Shown here in pieces: positions 9,164-18,351 of a DNA stretch of 46,540 bases. The DNA is from an uncultured Loktanella sp. (GTDB lineage Bacteria; Pseudomonadota; Alphaproteobacteria; Rhodobacterales; Rhodobacteraceae): the NCBI GenBank assembly GCA_937132065.1, contig CAKZNT010000070.1, positions 1-46,540 of the forward strand, given 5' to 3'. The notes beneath the pieces are model-generated. The model made no database searches. It was given only the letters and a program-made list of their open reading frames with translations, and was not told the origin of the DNA. Position numbers and translations under genes: made by a program. Position 1 is the first letter of the stretch; every line of letters starts with the position of its first letter.

Positions 9164-9212
9164 GAATTATTTGGTGTAACGGCAGGCGTTGAACCCGTCA
9201 GGAGCCTGAACA

Positions 9213-10673
9213 ATGTCATTTACCCTAGCCGTCGTGGGCCGCCCGAATGTTGGCAAATCCACACTTTTCAACCGTTTGGTTGGCAAGAAGCTGGCGCTTG
9301 TCGATGACCAGCCAGGTGTTACGCGTGATTTGCGCGAAGGAGCGGCGCGACTCGGTGACCTGAAATTCACCGTCATCGACAGTGCTGGCCTCGAAGATGC
9401 AACCGACGACAGCCTTCAGGGGCGGATGCGCCGCCTGACCGAGCGGGCCGTCGAGATGGCCGACATCTGCCTGTTCATGATCGACGCGCGCGTTGGCGTG
9501 ACACCAACCGATCAGGTCTTTGCCGATATCCTGCGCAAGAAAAATGCAAACGTCATTCTTGCCGCGAATAAATCCGAGGGCCGCGCGGGCGAGGCGGGTT
9601 ACCTAGAGGCATTCTCGCTTGGTCTTGGCGAACCGATCCGCCTGTCCGCCGAACACGGCGAGGGCATGGACGAGCTTTACTACCTGTTGATGCCATTGGC
9701 CAAAGAGTTCGAAGAGCGCGCACAAATCGACGCACCCGAAATCGACGTTGACGTGAGCGAAGACGAAGAGGATGCGCCGCGCGTCCTCACATCCGACAAG
9801 CCGCTGCAAATTGCCGTCTGTGGCCGCCCGAATGCGGGTAAATCCACGCTGATCAACAAGATCATCGGAGAAGAGCGCCTGTTGACGGGCCCAGAAGCAG
9901 GGATCACCCGCGATGCGATCTCGGTCCAGAAGGACTGGGGCGGCGTGCCGATGCGGATTTTTGATACCGCAGGGATGCGCCGCAAGGCGAAAATTCACGA
10001 GAAGATCGAGAAACTCTCGGTCAGCGACGGCCTACGCGCGGTCAAATTTGCCGAGGTCGTCGTCATCTTGCTCGACGTTGAAATTCCGTTTGAGCAGCAG
10101 GACTTGCGCCTCGCGGATCTGGCCGAACGCGAAGGCCGCGCCGTGGTTATCGCGGTCAACAAATGGGACGTTGAAACCGAAAAGCAAGACAAGCTGAAAG
10201 AACTCAAAGAAGAGTTCGCCCGCCTGTTGCCGCAACTCAAAGGCGCGCCGTTGATCACCGTGTCGGCCAAGACAGGCAAGGGTTTAGACCGTTTGCAAGA
10301 GGCGATCATGCGCGCCCATGAGGTCTGGAACCGCCGCATTACAACCGCGCAACTGAACCGTTGGTTGACGGGTATGCTCGAACAGCATCCGCCGCCCGCA
10401 CCGGGTGGTCGCCGGATCAAAATGCGCTATGCGACACAGGTCAAAACGCGGCCTCCGGGCTTTGTGGTGATGTCGTCGTTCCCCGATCTCGTGCCAGCCA
10501 GCTACACGCGGTATCTGGTCAACGGATTGCGCGCCGATTTTGACATGCCGGGCACTCCGATCCGCCTGACGCTGCGCGATCAGGGCGAGAAAAACCCGTA
10601 TAAAGACAAGAAGAAAAAGCAGACAGGCCGCCTGTCAAAGCACATCAAGAAGCAAACCGGCGAAAACTTCTAG
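9213..10673 (+). CDS. der: Ribosome-biogenesis GTPase Der (EngA)
   Basis: A 486-residue cytoplasmic GTPase with two G domains in tandem, the hallmark of Der. Domain 1 has [16 protein letters not shown] and an NKSE G4 motif (a divergence from NKxD). Domain 2 has GRPNAGKST near residue 205, DTAGMR and NKWD. The C-terminal KH-like domain includes [14 protein letters not shown] and ends in a basic tail ([14 protein letters not shown]). Der acts in maturation of the 50S ribosomal subunit. A CAGGAGCC ribosome site precedes the ATG. It ends close to a hairpin shared with the convergent serS. Confidence 0.96.
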   Translation: MSFTLAVVGRPNVGKSTLFNRLVGKKLALVDDQPGVTRDLREGAARLGDLKFTVIDSAGLEDATDDSLQGRMRRLTERAVEMADICLFMIDARVGVTPTDQVFADILRKKNANVILAANKSEGRAGEAGYLEAFSLGLGEPIRLSAEHGEGMDELYYLLMPLAKEFEERAQIDAPEIDVDVSEDEEDAPRVLTSDKPLQIAVCGRPNAGKSTLINKIIGEERLLTGPEAGITRDAISVQKDWGGVPMRIFDTAGMRRKAKIHEKIEKLSVSDGLRAVKFAEVVVILLDVEIPFEQQDLRLADLAEREGRAVVIAVNKWDVETEKQDKLKELKEEFARLLPQLKGAPLITVSAKTGKGLDRLQEAIMRAHEVWNRRITTAQLNRWLTGMLEQHPPPAPGGRRIKMRYATQVKTRPPGFVVMSSFPDLVPASYTRYLVNGLRADFDMPGTPIRLTLRDQGEKNPYKDKKKKQTGRLSKHIKKQTGENF

Positions 10674-10684
10674 CGCTTGTTTTT

Positions 10685-10718
10685 AAGGCCTGGACGCAAA
10701 CCGCGCCCAGACCTTTTT
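10685..10718. terminator. Hairpin between der and serS
   Basis: Arms aaggcctggacgc and gcgcccagacctt pair at 11 of 13 positions on the plus strand and fully (with two G-U pairs) on the minus strand. The plus strand continues with a T5 run (10713-10718), so it suits der best; it may also end serS transcripts, whose stop is just beyond it. Confidence 0.65.
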
Positions 10719-10720
10719 CG

Positions 10721-12013
10721 TTAGACCAACTGGCCGTCAGCATTGATTGCCGTTTTGCCCCGCAGGTAGGGGTGCAACGCGGCGGGCAAGGCAACGGAAC
10801 CGTCTTCCTGCTGGCCGTTTTCCAAGACCGCAATCAGGCAACGCCCAACCGCAAGACCCGATCCATTCAGCGTGTGCATAAACGCGGGCTTTCCACCCTC
10901 GGTCGGCTTGTAGCGGGCGTTCATGCGGCGGGCCTGATAGTCACCACAGGTCGAGATCGACGAAATCTCGCGGTAGGCATTCTGGCCTGGCAACCAGACC
11001 TCAATGTCGTGGGTGCGGCGCGCGCCTGCGCCCATATCGCCCGTGCAAAGCACAACCGTGCGATAGGGCAACTCAAGCGCCTCAAGGATACCTTCCGCGC
11101 AAGCCGTCATGCGCAGATGCTCGGCGTCCGATGTAGACGGGTGGCAAATCGTGACCATCTCGACCTTTTCAAACTGGTGCTGGCGCAACATGCCAGAGGT
11201 ATCACGGCCCGCAGACCCCGCCTCGGAGCGAAAGCACAGCGTATGCGCAACCATGCGGCGCGGCAAAACAGTCTCGTCCAGCGTGACGTTGTTGACGATG
11301 TTGGTCAGGGTCACTTCGGCGGTCGGGATCAGCCACCAACCGTCTGTTGTCTGATAGCTGTCCTCGCCAAACTTTGGCAATTGGCCCGTGCCATACATCA
11401 TCTCCTCGCGCACCATCACAGGGGTGTTGGTCTCGATCAGATCGTTTTCCTCGACATGGGTGTCGATCATAAACTGGGCGAGGGCGCGGTGAACGCGGGC
11501 AACTGCGCCCGACAACAGCACAAAGCGGCTGCCCGACAGTTTCGCCGCGGTTTCAAAGTCCATGCCCGGCACAATCGCAGGAATTTCAAAGTGCTCGACA
11601 GGGTTAAACGCGAAATTGCGCGGATTGCCGTGCTTTTTGATCTCGACGTTGTCAGCCTCGTCCGCCCCATCGGGGATGTCGGCGTATGGCAGGTTCGGGA
11701 TCGTCAGCATTAGGGTGGTAAGGGTCGCGTCTGCCTCTTTGGCCTCGTCGTTCAGGGCAGCGATCTCGGCCTTCTTGGTGGCGACCAATGCGCGCAGCCG
11801 CTCGAACTCCGCTTCATCGCCCTTGGCCTTGGCAGCACCCACCTGTTTGGCGGCGGCATTTGCATCAGCTTGGGCGGTCTCTGCGGCCAAAATCTTGGCG
11901 CGGCGGCCCTCGTCAAGGTCCAGAATTTGCGCCGACACAGGCGCAACCCCACGGCGGGACAGGGCCGCATCAAAAGCAGCGGGGTTGTCACGGATCATGC
12001 GAATATCATGCAT
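10721..12013 (-). CDS. serS: Seryl-tRNA synthetase
   Basis: A 430-residue class II synthetase that charges tRNA-Ser (and tRNA-Sec where present). The N-terminal tRNA-binding coiled coil spans about residues 25-105 and is Ala/Glu/Lys rich. The catalytic core has the motif 2 region [26 protein letters not shown] and the motif 3 region [18 protein letters not shown]. The start [11 protein letters not shown] at 12013 was chosen because the family begins this way and GGACC lies upstream; an in-frame ATG at 12055 would add 14 atypical residues. Divergent from yajC. Confidence 0.96.
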   Translation of the reverse strand: MHDIRMIRDNPAAFDAALSRRGVAPVSAQILDLDEGRRAKILAAETAQADANAAAKQVGAAKAKGDEAEFERLRALVATKKAEIAALNDEAKEADATLTTLMLTIPNLPYADIPDGADEADNVEIKKHGNPRNFAFNPVEHFEIPAIVPGMDFETAAKLSGSRFVLLSGAVARVHRALAQFMIDTHVEENDLIETNTPVMVREEMMYGTGQLPKFGEDSYQTTDGWWLIPTAEVTLTNIVNNVTLDETVLPRRMVAHTLCFRSEAGSAGRDTSGMLRQHQFEKVEMVTICHPSTSDAEHLRMTACAEGILEALELPYRTVVLCTGDMGAGARRTHDIEVWLPGQNAYREISSISTCGDYQARRMNARYKPTEGGKPAFMHTLNGSGLAVGRCLIAVLENGQQEDGSVALPAALHPYLRGKTAINADGQLV

Positions 12014-12189
12014 CAGTTTGGTCCTTTGGTTGGCAAATTCAATTGTTGCCCCCATATGCCGTAAACTAAGGCGACTGTGAACCTCTGAAATAGGGGGTAA
12101 CCTGTTGCCATTCCATAGGCGCAGTCATAATGTGCCGCGACTTTGGCGCTCATTCTGGGCGATTATTTACGCACACAACGGAGGCCACC

Positions 12190-12474
12190 ATGCAAGGCAT
12201 TCAATCACTCGTCCCACTGATCCTGATCTTCGGTATCATGTATTTCCTACTTATCCGTCCACAGCAGAAAAAGCTGAAGGAACATCAGATGATGGTCGAG
12301 GCGTTGCGCCGTGGCGATCAGGTCATCACGCAAGGCGGCATCTTGGGCAAGGTTGTGAAGGTCAAAGACGACAGCAGCGAAGTCGAGATCGAAATCGCAT
12401 CCGGTGTGACCGTGCGCGTGATCCGCTCCACAATCGCGACAGTTCTGAACAAAACAGAACCTGCCAAGTCCTAA
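12190..12474 (+). CDS. yajC: Sec translocon accessory subunit YajC
   Basis: A 94-residue single-span inner-membrane protein. The N-terminal helix LVPLILIFGIMYFLLIRPQQ and the following KKLKEHQ, with VKDDSSEVEIEIASGVTVRVI after it, is the YajC pattern. It associates with SecDF at the SecYEG translocon. The ATG at 12190 follows GGAGGCC and gives the family length; the upstream in-frame ATG (12130) has no good ribosome site. It is followed by secDF after 27 bases, the standard order. Confidence 0.95.
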   Translation: MQGIQSLVPLILIFGIMYFLLIRPQQKKLKEHQMMVEALRRGDQVITQGGILGKVVKVKDDSSEVEIEIASGVTVRVIRSTIATVLNKTEPAKS

Positions 12475-12501
12475 TTTACCGCTATTGGGGGCATCTTCGT
12501 T

Positions 12502-15105
12502 ATGCTGACTATTTCACCGTTCAAGCAGGCGCTTATCTGGCTGACCTGTGCAATCGGGCTTCTTCTGGCTCTGCCAAACGGCTTTTATAGTCGGGTCGAG
12601 GCGCATAACGATGTGATTGCGACGGGGGGCGAGGATACAACCTGGCCCGCCTTCCTGCCCTCTAATCTGGTGAATCTCGGGCTTGATCTGCGGGGCGGTG
12701 CGCATTTGCTTGCCGAAGTGCAGGTCAAGGACGTCTACGCGACCGTTATGAACGGGCTTTGGCCTGATGTGCGCGACACATTGGCCGCCGAGCGCGATAC
12801 CGTCGGCTTTGTGACCCGTGAAGACGGACCCTCCGACACCTTGCGGGTGCGCTTCTCCGAGGTGGCAGGCGCTGATCGCGCACTCACCTTGGTGCGCGGC
12901 CTTGCACAGCCCGTGGCCTCGCTTGCGGGTGCAGGTCAAAACAACATCAACGTGACCCTGAACGGTCAGGTGCTAACAATCGAGATGACGGAGGTTGAAA
13001 AGGCGGCTGTTGACGATCGCACCGTGCAGCAATCTCTCGAAATCATTCGGCGTCGGATCGACGAGGTTGGCACGCGCGAACCCACAATCCAACGGCAGGG
13101 CACGGACCGTATCTTGGTGCAAGTGCCCGGTGTCGGTTCGGCCCAAGAGGTCAAAGACATTATCGGAACCACCGCGCAGCTGACATTCCAGCCCGTTGTC
13201 GGGCGCACATCGGATGAAAACGCCTCCGCAGGATCGGGCAACATGATCGTGCCGTCCATTGACGAGGCGGGCGTATTCTACATCCTCGAGCGAAGCCCCG
13301 TTGTCACCGGTGAAGAGCTCACCGATGCGCAGCCCGCGTTTGACCAAAACGGGCGGCCCGCGGTGAACTTCCGCTTCAACCCGACAGGGGCACGCAAATT
13401 TGGCGACTACACAGCCGAGAACATCGGTGCGCCGTTTGCAATTGTGCTGGACAACGAGGTCATCTCTGCGCCCACGATCCAAAGCCACATTGCGGGCGGA
13501 TCGGGGATCATCACGGGGCGGTTCACCGTCGAAGAATCGACCAACCTTGCGGTGCTCTTGCGGGCAGGGGCCTTGCCTGCGGGGCTGACCTTCCTTGAGG
13601 AACGCACCATCGGGCCAGAACTCGGACAAGACAGCATCGACGCGGGCAAACTGGCGGCGATGGTCGGCGGTGCGCTTGTGATCGGCTTCATGCTGCTCAG
13701 CTATCGGCTTTTCGGGCTGTTTGCCTCGGTGGCGCTGGCGATCAACCTGTTCCTGATCTTTGGTGTGCTCTCGCTGATTGGCGGCACGCTCACCTTGCCG
13801 GGGATTGCGGGGATCGTGCTGACGGTTGGTATGGCCGTTGATGCCAACGTGCTCGTTTTTGAACGCATCCGCGAAGAACTCAAAACCGCCAAAGGGCCAG
13901 CGCGCGCAATCGAGCTGGGCTACGAGCGGGCCTTGTCGGCCATTCTCGACAGTAACTTTACGACCTTCATCACTGCCGTGATCCTGTTTGCACTTGGCTC
14001 TGGTCCTGTGCGCGGGTTCGCGATCACGCTGGGGCTCGGCATCATGACCTCCGTATTCACCGCCGTGTTTGTCACGCGGGTGCTCGTGGTGATGTGGTTC
14101 TCGCGCAAACGGCCCAAGTCGATTGACCGCCAGATCAACGGCTTGCGGCTCGTGCCTGACAACACCAAATTCAACTTCTTTAGCGTGGCAAAGTTCACAT
14201 TCGGCACATCTATCGTGCTGGTGCTGGCATCGGTTGCGATTTTCTTCCTGAACGGGCTGAACTTCGGGATCGACTTCAAGGGTGGCACAACGATCCGCAC
14301 GCAATCGGAAACCGCAGTTGATGTGGGCGATTACCGCGCCGCAATCACGCCGCTGGACTTGGGCGATGTGACAATCACAGAAGTGTTCGATCCGACTTTC
14401 GACGAAAACCAGCACGTTGCAATGGTGCGTATCCAAGCCCAAGAGGGCGACGAAAGCGTGGCAATCGAAACGATCAATAGCGTCGAAGCTGCGCTGCAAA
14501 CCGTTGATCCGACGATCACCTTCCCATCGGTGGAAAGCGTGGGACCAAAGGTGTCGGGTGAATTGATCAAAGCGGCAATCATCTCGGTGCTCGGGGCGAT
14601 CACGGCTATCGTCATCTACATCTGGATGCGGTTCGAATGGCAGTTCGCGGTCGGCGGTGTTGTCGCACTTGTGCACGATGTGGCGCTCACGATCGGGCTG
14701 TTCTCGCTCTTGCAGATCAAATTCGACCTCGCGATCATCGCGGCCCTGCTGACGATTGTCGGCTATTCGATCAACGATACGGTTGTGGTCTTTGACCGCG
14801 CCCGCGAAAACCTGCGCAAGTATAAGAAGCTGCCGCTGATCGACGTGCTGAACCTGTCGGCCAACGAAACGCTGTCGCGCACAATCATGACCTCTGGCAC
14901 AACATTGCTGGCGCTCATCGCGCTGCTGGTGCTTGGCGGTGACGTGATCCGTGGCTTCGTCTTTGCGATCTCATGGGGCATTGTCGTCGGCACATATTCG
15001 TCGATCTACATCGCGAAAAACATCGTGCTTATGCTCGGTGTAAAGCGGGACTGGAGCAAGAAAGACCCTGCGCCCAACGGACAGTTCTCAAATATCGACG
15101 CCTAA
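12502..15105 (+). CDS. secDF: Protein translocase SecDF, fused SecD and SecF
   Basis: One 867-residue frame carries both subunits. SecD: an N-terminal helix, NLGLDLRGGAHLLAEV, a large periplasmic domain to about residue 370, then five helices including GMAVDANVLVFERIREEL. SecF begins at about residue 540-560 and has its own first helix, NFGIDFKGGTTI, a smaller periplasmic domain and a second block of helices with INDTVVVFDRARENL. SecDF uses the proton gradient to complete protein export across the inner membrane. The two halves are joined in frame with no stop. The gene lies downstream of yajC and is followed after 17 bases by a Mth938-like gene and the ccm genes. Confidence 0.96.
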   Translation: MLTISPFKQALIWLTCAIGLLLALPNGFYSRVEAHNDVIATGGEDTTWPAFLPSNLVNLGLDLRGGAHLLAEVQVKDVYATVMNGLWPDVRDTLAAERDTVGFVTREDGPSDTLRVRFSEVAGADRALTLVRGLAQPVASLAGAGQNNINVTLNGQVLTIEMTEVEKAAVDDRTVQQSLEIIRRRIDEVGTREPTIQRQGTDRILVQVPGVGSAQEVKDIIGTTAQLTFQPVVGRTSDENASAGSGNMIVPSIDEAGVFYILERSPVVTGEELTDAQPAFDQNGRPAVNFRFNPTGARKFGDYTAENIGAPFAIVLDNEVISAPTIQSHIAGGSGIITGRFTVEESTNLAVLLRAGALPAGLTFLEERTIGPELGQDSIDAGKLAAMVGGALVIGFMLLSYRLFGLFASVALAINLFLIFGVLSLIGGTLTLPGIAGIVLTVGMAVDANVLVFERIREELKTAKGPARAIELGYERALSAILDSNFTTFITAVILFALGSGPVRGFAITLGLGIMTSVFTAVFVTRVLVVMWFSRKRPKSIDRQINGLRLVPDNTKFNFFSVAKFTFGTSIVLVLASVAIFFLNGLNFGIDFKGGTTIRTQSETAVDVGDYRAAITPLDLGDVTITEVFDPTFDENQHVAMVRIQAQEGDESVAIETINSVEAALQTVDPTITFPSVESVGPKVSGELIKAAIISVLGAITAIVIYIWMRFEWQFAVGGVVALVHDVALTIGLFSLLQIKFDLAIIAALLTIVGYSINDTVVVFDRARENLRKYKKLPLIDVLNLSANETLSRTIMTSGTTLLALIALLVLGGDVIRGFVFAISWGIVVGTYSSIYIAKNIVLMLGVKRDWSKKDPAPNGQFSNIDA

Positions 15106-15122
15106 CCGCAAGGAAACGGACA

Positions 15123-15476
15123 ATGCGCCTCAATGAAGTCAACTACGCAGACGCGAAACCCATCGACGGCTATGGTCCCGATTTCTTTCGCATCGGCGGT
15201 GTCGTCAGCAAAGGGGCAACGCTCGTTTTTGCGGGCGGAACGCGGTCATGGGGCGGCTATGAGGACAGGCAGCCGCTGCTTGACTTGGCAGAAGACGTTG
15301 ACGTGATTTTCATCGGGACAGGCGCCGAAATTACGCATCTGCCCGTGGCCTTTCGCGAGACTTTCGAAGCGGCAGGCATAGGGGTTGAACCCATGGGAAC
15401 GCCAGCCGCCTGCCGGACCTATAACGTGCTCTTGTCGGAAGGGCGGCGCGTGGCGGCGGCCCTGTTGCCAGTGTGA
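15123..15476 (+). CDS. Mth938-like (DUF498) domain protein
   Basis: A 117-residue protein of the Mth938/NDUFAF3 fold. It begins MRLNEVNYADAKPIDGYGPDFFRI and contains the family pattern DVIFIGTGAEITHLP and MGTPAACRTYNVLLSEGRRVAAALLP. Mitochondrial relatives (NDUFAF3) help assemble complex I; the bacterial role is not established. The ATG at 15123 has AAGGAAA upstream. The gene sits between secDF and ccmA, an order often seen in alphaproteobacteria, and ccmA follows after only three bases. Confidence 0.86.
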   Translation: MRLNEVNYADAKPIDGYGPDFFRIGGVVSKGATLVFAGGTRSWGGYEDRQPLLDLAEDVDVIFIGTGAEITHLPVAFRETFEAAGIGVEPMGTPAACRTYNVLLSEGRRVAAALLPV

Positions 15477-15479
15477 TCC

Positions 15480-16097
15480 ATGCTTGAAGTCCGCGATTTT
15501 GCAATTGAACGCAGTGGCTTACCCGTTCTATCAGGGCTCAACTTTAGCGTGGCAGCAGGCGATGCACTGATCCTGCGCGGCCCCAACGGCATCGGGAAAA
15601 CCACGCTCTTACGCACGCTCGCAGGGCTGCAAGAGCCAAGCGCGGGCACATGCACATTCCCCCCCGACGAGGGCGCCTACGCAAGCCACGCCGACGGGAT
15701 CAAAACAGCGCTGACAGTGCAGGAAAACCTTGCGTTTTGGGGCGATGTCTACGGAAACGCCGTGCCAGATGCGATCTGGGACTGGTTCGATCTTGGTGAC
15801 CTGCGCGACAGGTTCGCAGGGACGCTATCAGCGGGGCAAAAGCGGCGAGTCGGTTTGGCGCGCCTTGGAGTGATCGGGCGCAAGGTCTTGTTCCTCGATG
15901 AGCCAACGGTGTCGCTAGATGGGTTTTCGGTGAAACTCTTTACGCAGTTCTTGCGCGATCAGCATCTTGCAAGTGGCGGCATTGCAGTCATCGCTACGCA
16001 TATCGACCTTGGGCTGGACGAGGCAGAAACGCTCGACCTCACTCCCTTCGCGACCTCCGTGTCAGGGGCAACCGATAGCGACGAGGCCTTCCTTTGA
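15480..16097 (+). CDS. ccmA: Heme ABC exporter ATP-binding protein CcmA
   Basis: A 205-residue ABC ATPase. Walker A GPNGIGKTT (with Ile for the usual Ser/Ala), signature LSAGQKRRVGLARL and Walker B KVLFLDEPTVSLD are visible. With CcmB it energises heme handling in system I cytochrome c maturation, in particular release of holo-CcmE. It starts three bases after the Mth938-like gene and ends with a four-base overlap (TTGA) with ccmB. This is the first gene of a ccmABCDG (helABCDX) operon. Confidence 0.93.
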   Translation: MLEVRDFAIERSGLPVLSGLNFSVAAGDALILRGPNGIGKTTLLRTLAGLQEPSAGTCTFPPDEGAYASHADGIKTALTVQENLAFWGDVYGNAVPDAIWDWFDLGDLRDRFAGTLSAGQKRRVGLARLGVIGRKVLFLDEPTVSLDGFSVKLFTQFLRDQHLASGGIAVIATHIDLGLDEAETLDLTPFATSVSGATDSDEAFL

Positions 16098-16750
16098 TCG
16101 CGCTGCTGCTGCGGGACTTGCGACTGGCCACACGGGCGGGTGGCGGCTTCGGGCTCGGGCTTGTGTTCTTTTTGATCGTTGTGGTGCTTGTGCCGTTCGG
16201 GGTGGGGCCAGAAACCGAAATCCTGTCCAAAATCGCCGCGGGGATCCTTTGGGTTGCGGCACTTTTGGCAGCACTTCTGTCGCTTGACCGGATTTTCGCG
16301 CTGGATTTCGAAGATGGGGCACTGACCCTGATCGCAACCGCGCCGATCCCGCTCGAGGCGGTCGGCTTGGCCAAAGCAATCGCGCATTGGCTGACAACGG
16401 GGCTTGCGCTGACGGTCGCAGCACCCGTGCTTGGGGTGCTTTTGCAATTACCTTCAGGGGCTTACGGGTTTGTGGCGCTGACCTTGCTGCTTGGCACACC
16501 GGCCTTGTCGATGATCGGGACATTCGGGGCGGCCCTGACGGTAGGGATCAGGCGGGGCGGGCTATTGCTGTCGCTCTTGGTGCTGCCGCTTTACATCCCG
16601 ACACTCATCTTCGGGGCAGAAGCCGTGCGGCGGGGCGCGCAAGGGCTGGATGCAACCACGCCACTCCTCATGCTCGGTGGGATCACGGCAGGGGCATTCG
16701 CGATGCTTCCCTTTGCGACTGCGGCAGTATTGCGCATTAACCTGCGTTAA
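16094..16750 (+). CDS. ccmB: Heme exporter permease CcmB
   Basis: A 218-residue integral membrane protein with six hydrophobic segments. It begins IALLLRDLRLATRAGGG and has the family pattern GILWVAALLAALLSLDRIFALDFEDGAL. It is the permease partner of CcmA in cytochrome c maturation. The start is TTG at 16094, overlapping the ccmA stop by four bases, which implies translational coupling. A 42-base gap separates it from ccmC. Confidence 0.92.
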   Translation: MIALLLRDLRLATRAGGGFGLGLVFFLIVVVLVPFGVGPETEILSKIAAGILWVAALLAALLSLDRIFALDFEDGALTLIATAPIPLEAVGLAKAIAHWLTTGLALTVAAPVLGVLLQLPSGAYGFVALTLLLGTPALSMIGTFGAALTVGIRRGGLLLSLLVLPLYIPTLIFGAEAVRRGAQGLDATTPLLMLGGITAGAFAMLPFATAAVLRINLR

Positions 16751-16792
16751 ATCGGGATTGAGACACATCCAATGAGAGGATAGACCCAACAC

Positions 16793-17521
16793 ATGTCATT
16801 ATGGGAATATGCAAATCCAAAGAAGTTTATGGGCTGGACAGGCCCGATCCTTCCGTGGGCGTTCGGAGCGGCAGGGGTCTGCCTTGTGACAGGGCTGATC
16901 TGGGGGTTCTTCTTTACGCCCGATGATTACCGACAAGGCTCTACCGTCAAGATCATCTATCTGCACGTGCCAGCGGCCCTTATGGCGATCAACGCGTGGA
17001 TCATGATGCTTGTGGCCTCGCTGATCTGGCTCATTCGCAGACACCATGTCTCTGCGCTCGCGGCAAAGGCGGCAGCACCCGTTGGGATCACCATGACGCT
17101 TATCGCGCTGATGACAGGGGCGATCTGGGGGCAACCGATGTGGGGGACATATTGGGCGTGGGATCCGCGGCTGACATCTTTCCTGATCCTGTTCCTGTTT
17201 TACCTTGGATACATGGCGCTTTGGGCGGCGATTGACGACCCTGATACGGCTGCGGACCTGACAAGCGTGCTTTGCATGGTCGGGTCGGTTTTCGCGCTTC
17301 TGTCGCGCTACGCCGTGAACTTCTGGAACCAAGGACTGCACCAAGGGGCATCGCTATCACTTGATAAAGAAGAGAACGTGGCAGACGTGTTCTTTTTCCC
17401 GCTCTTGGTGGCAATTGCGGGCTTTGTCCTGTTGTTCTTTGCACTTGTCTTGCTGCGAACACGGACCGAAATACGCAGCCGCCGCGTGCGCGCACTTCAA
17501 CTACGGGAGGGACGCAGATGA
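16793..17521 (+). CDS. ccmC: Heme delivery protein CcmC
   Basis: A 242-residue inner-membrane protein with six helices and the tryptophan-rich heme-binding segment WGTYWAWDPRLTS. VKIIYLHVPAA and SRYAVNFWNQGLHQGAS contain the conserved histidines that flank it. CcmC loads heme onto CcmE. It begins MSLWEYANPKKF at 16793 and overlaps ccmD by four bases (ATGA at 17518-17521). Confidence 0.95.
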   Translation: MSLWEYANPKKFMGWTGPILPWAFGAAGVCLVTGLIWGFFFTPDDYRQGSTVKIIYLHVPAALMAINAWIMMLVASLIWLIRRHHVSALAAKAAAPVGITMTLIALMTGAIWGQPMWGTYWAWDPRLTSFLILFLFYLGYMALWAAIDDPDTAADLTSVLCMVGSVFALLSRYAVNFWNQGLHQGASLSLDKEENVADVFFFPLLVAIAGFVLLFFALVLLRTRTEIRSRRVRALQLREGRR

Positions 17522-17670
17522 TCCCCGATCTTGGAAAATACGCCGCCGAAGTGGGGCTTGCCTATGCAGTGAGCATCGCCTTGCTGGTCGCTATTGTCGG
17601 GCTAAGTTGGCGACAGTCCAAACGGCAAAAGGCGGCACTTGATGCCGCAGAGGCACGCAAGAATGGCTAA
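17518..17670 (+). CDS. ccmD: Heme exporter protein CcmD
   Basis: A 50-residue small membrane protein beginning MIPDLGKYAAEVGLAYAVS. One helix (about residues 12-32, VGLAYAVSIALLVAIVGL) precedes a basic tail (RQSKRQK), the standard CcmD layout. It stabilises the CcmABC complex and aids release of CcmE. Its ATG overlaps the ccmC stop by four bases and its stop overlaps the ccmG start by eight. GGGAGGGACGC upstream provides the ribosome site. Confidence 0.9.
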   Translation: MIPDLGKYAAEVGLAYAVSIALLVAIVGLSWRQSKRQKAALDAAEARKNG

Positions 17671-18202
17671 AATATCTCCGATGATGGTCGTGCCGCCTGT
17701 GATCTTTGCCGCTCTGGCGGGGCTGTTTTTTGCAGGCATGATGCGGGACAATGCCAATGATCTGCCCTCGACGCTGATCGGGCAGGCGGCGCCTGATGTG
17801 GCACCCGAACCCGTGCGCGGCACACCGTTGCTGACGGGTGTTGATTTGCGCAGCGGCGAGGTCACGATTGTGAACTTCTGGGCAAGTTGGTGTCCGCCGT
17901 GTCGGGCCGAGCACCCAACGCTGCTTGCGCTCGACGCGCAGGGCTATCGGGTTGCGGGGATCAACTTTCGCGATGACGCGGATGATGCCGCGACCTACTT
18001 GGCCGATGACGGAAACCCGTTTTTCGCCACAGGCTTTGACCCAAGTGGACGCACAGCGATCAACTGGGGCGTCACAGCACCGCCAGAGACCTTCATCGTT
18101 GACGGGGACGGGACCGTGCTGTTCCGCTTTGCAGGGCCATTGGTCGGGTCTGACTACGAACAACGGTTCTTGCCCGCACTGGATAAAGCACACGGCAATT
18201 GA
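17663..18202 (+). CDS. ccmG: Thiol:disulfide interchange protein CcmG/DsbE (HelX)
   Basis: A 179-residue thioredoxin-like protein anchored by an N-terminal helix (about residues 8-26). The active site is FWASWCPPCRAEHP with Cys77 and Cys80, and the cis-Pro segment is GVTAPPETFIVD; the EHP acid near the active site is a CcmG feature. It reduces apocytochrome c heme-binding cysteines in the periplasm. The ATG at 17663 is used because it gives the family N-terminus and overlaps ccmD's 3' end. This ends the operon; ccmE, ccmF and ccmH are not in the window. Confidence 0.94.
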   Translation: MAKISPMMVVPPVIFAALAGLFFAGMMRDNANDLPSTLIGQAAPDVAPEPVRGTPLLTGVDLRSGEVTIVNFWASWCPPCRAEHPTLLALDAQGYRVAGINFRDDADDAATYLADDGNPFFATGFDPSGRTAINWGVTAPPETFIVDGDGTVLFRFAGPLVGSDYEQRFLPALDKAHGN

Positions 18203-18211
18203 TCCAAATGA

Positions 18212-18228
18212 CCGCAGCGATGCTGCGG
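18212..18228 (+). other. Hairpin after ccmG
   Basis: Perfect 7-bp stem ccgcagc/gctgcgg with a three-base loop starts 10 bases past the ccmG stop. There is no clean T-run after it, so it may stabilise the 3' end rather than terminate by itself. Confidence 0.4.
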
Positions 18229-18299
18229 GCGAGATCTATTCGTTTTGCACCGCCGCGCCGTGGCAGTCCGCAATCATCGTTACGCCACCATGAAACGCA

Positions 18300-18328
18300 A
18301 AAAGGCCCGAGATTTACGCTCGGGCCTT
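18300..18328. terminator. Intrinsic terminator between ccmG and acnA
   Basis: Stem aaaggcccgag/ctcgggcctt with a seven-base loop. On the minus strand it is followed by TTTTT, so it mainly ends acnA, but it could end plus-strand readthrough too. Confidence 0.8.
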
Positions 18329-18351
18329 CCGCTTGTTCTTTGTCGCGTGGT

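Noticed and set aside
12973..14676. A 567-residue open frame opposite secDF
   Set aside because: A His/Arg/Asp-rich shadow of a membrane protein gene read backwards; no domain is visible.
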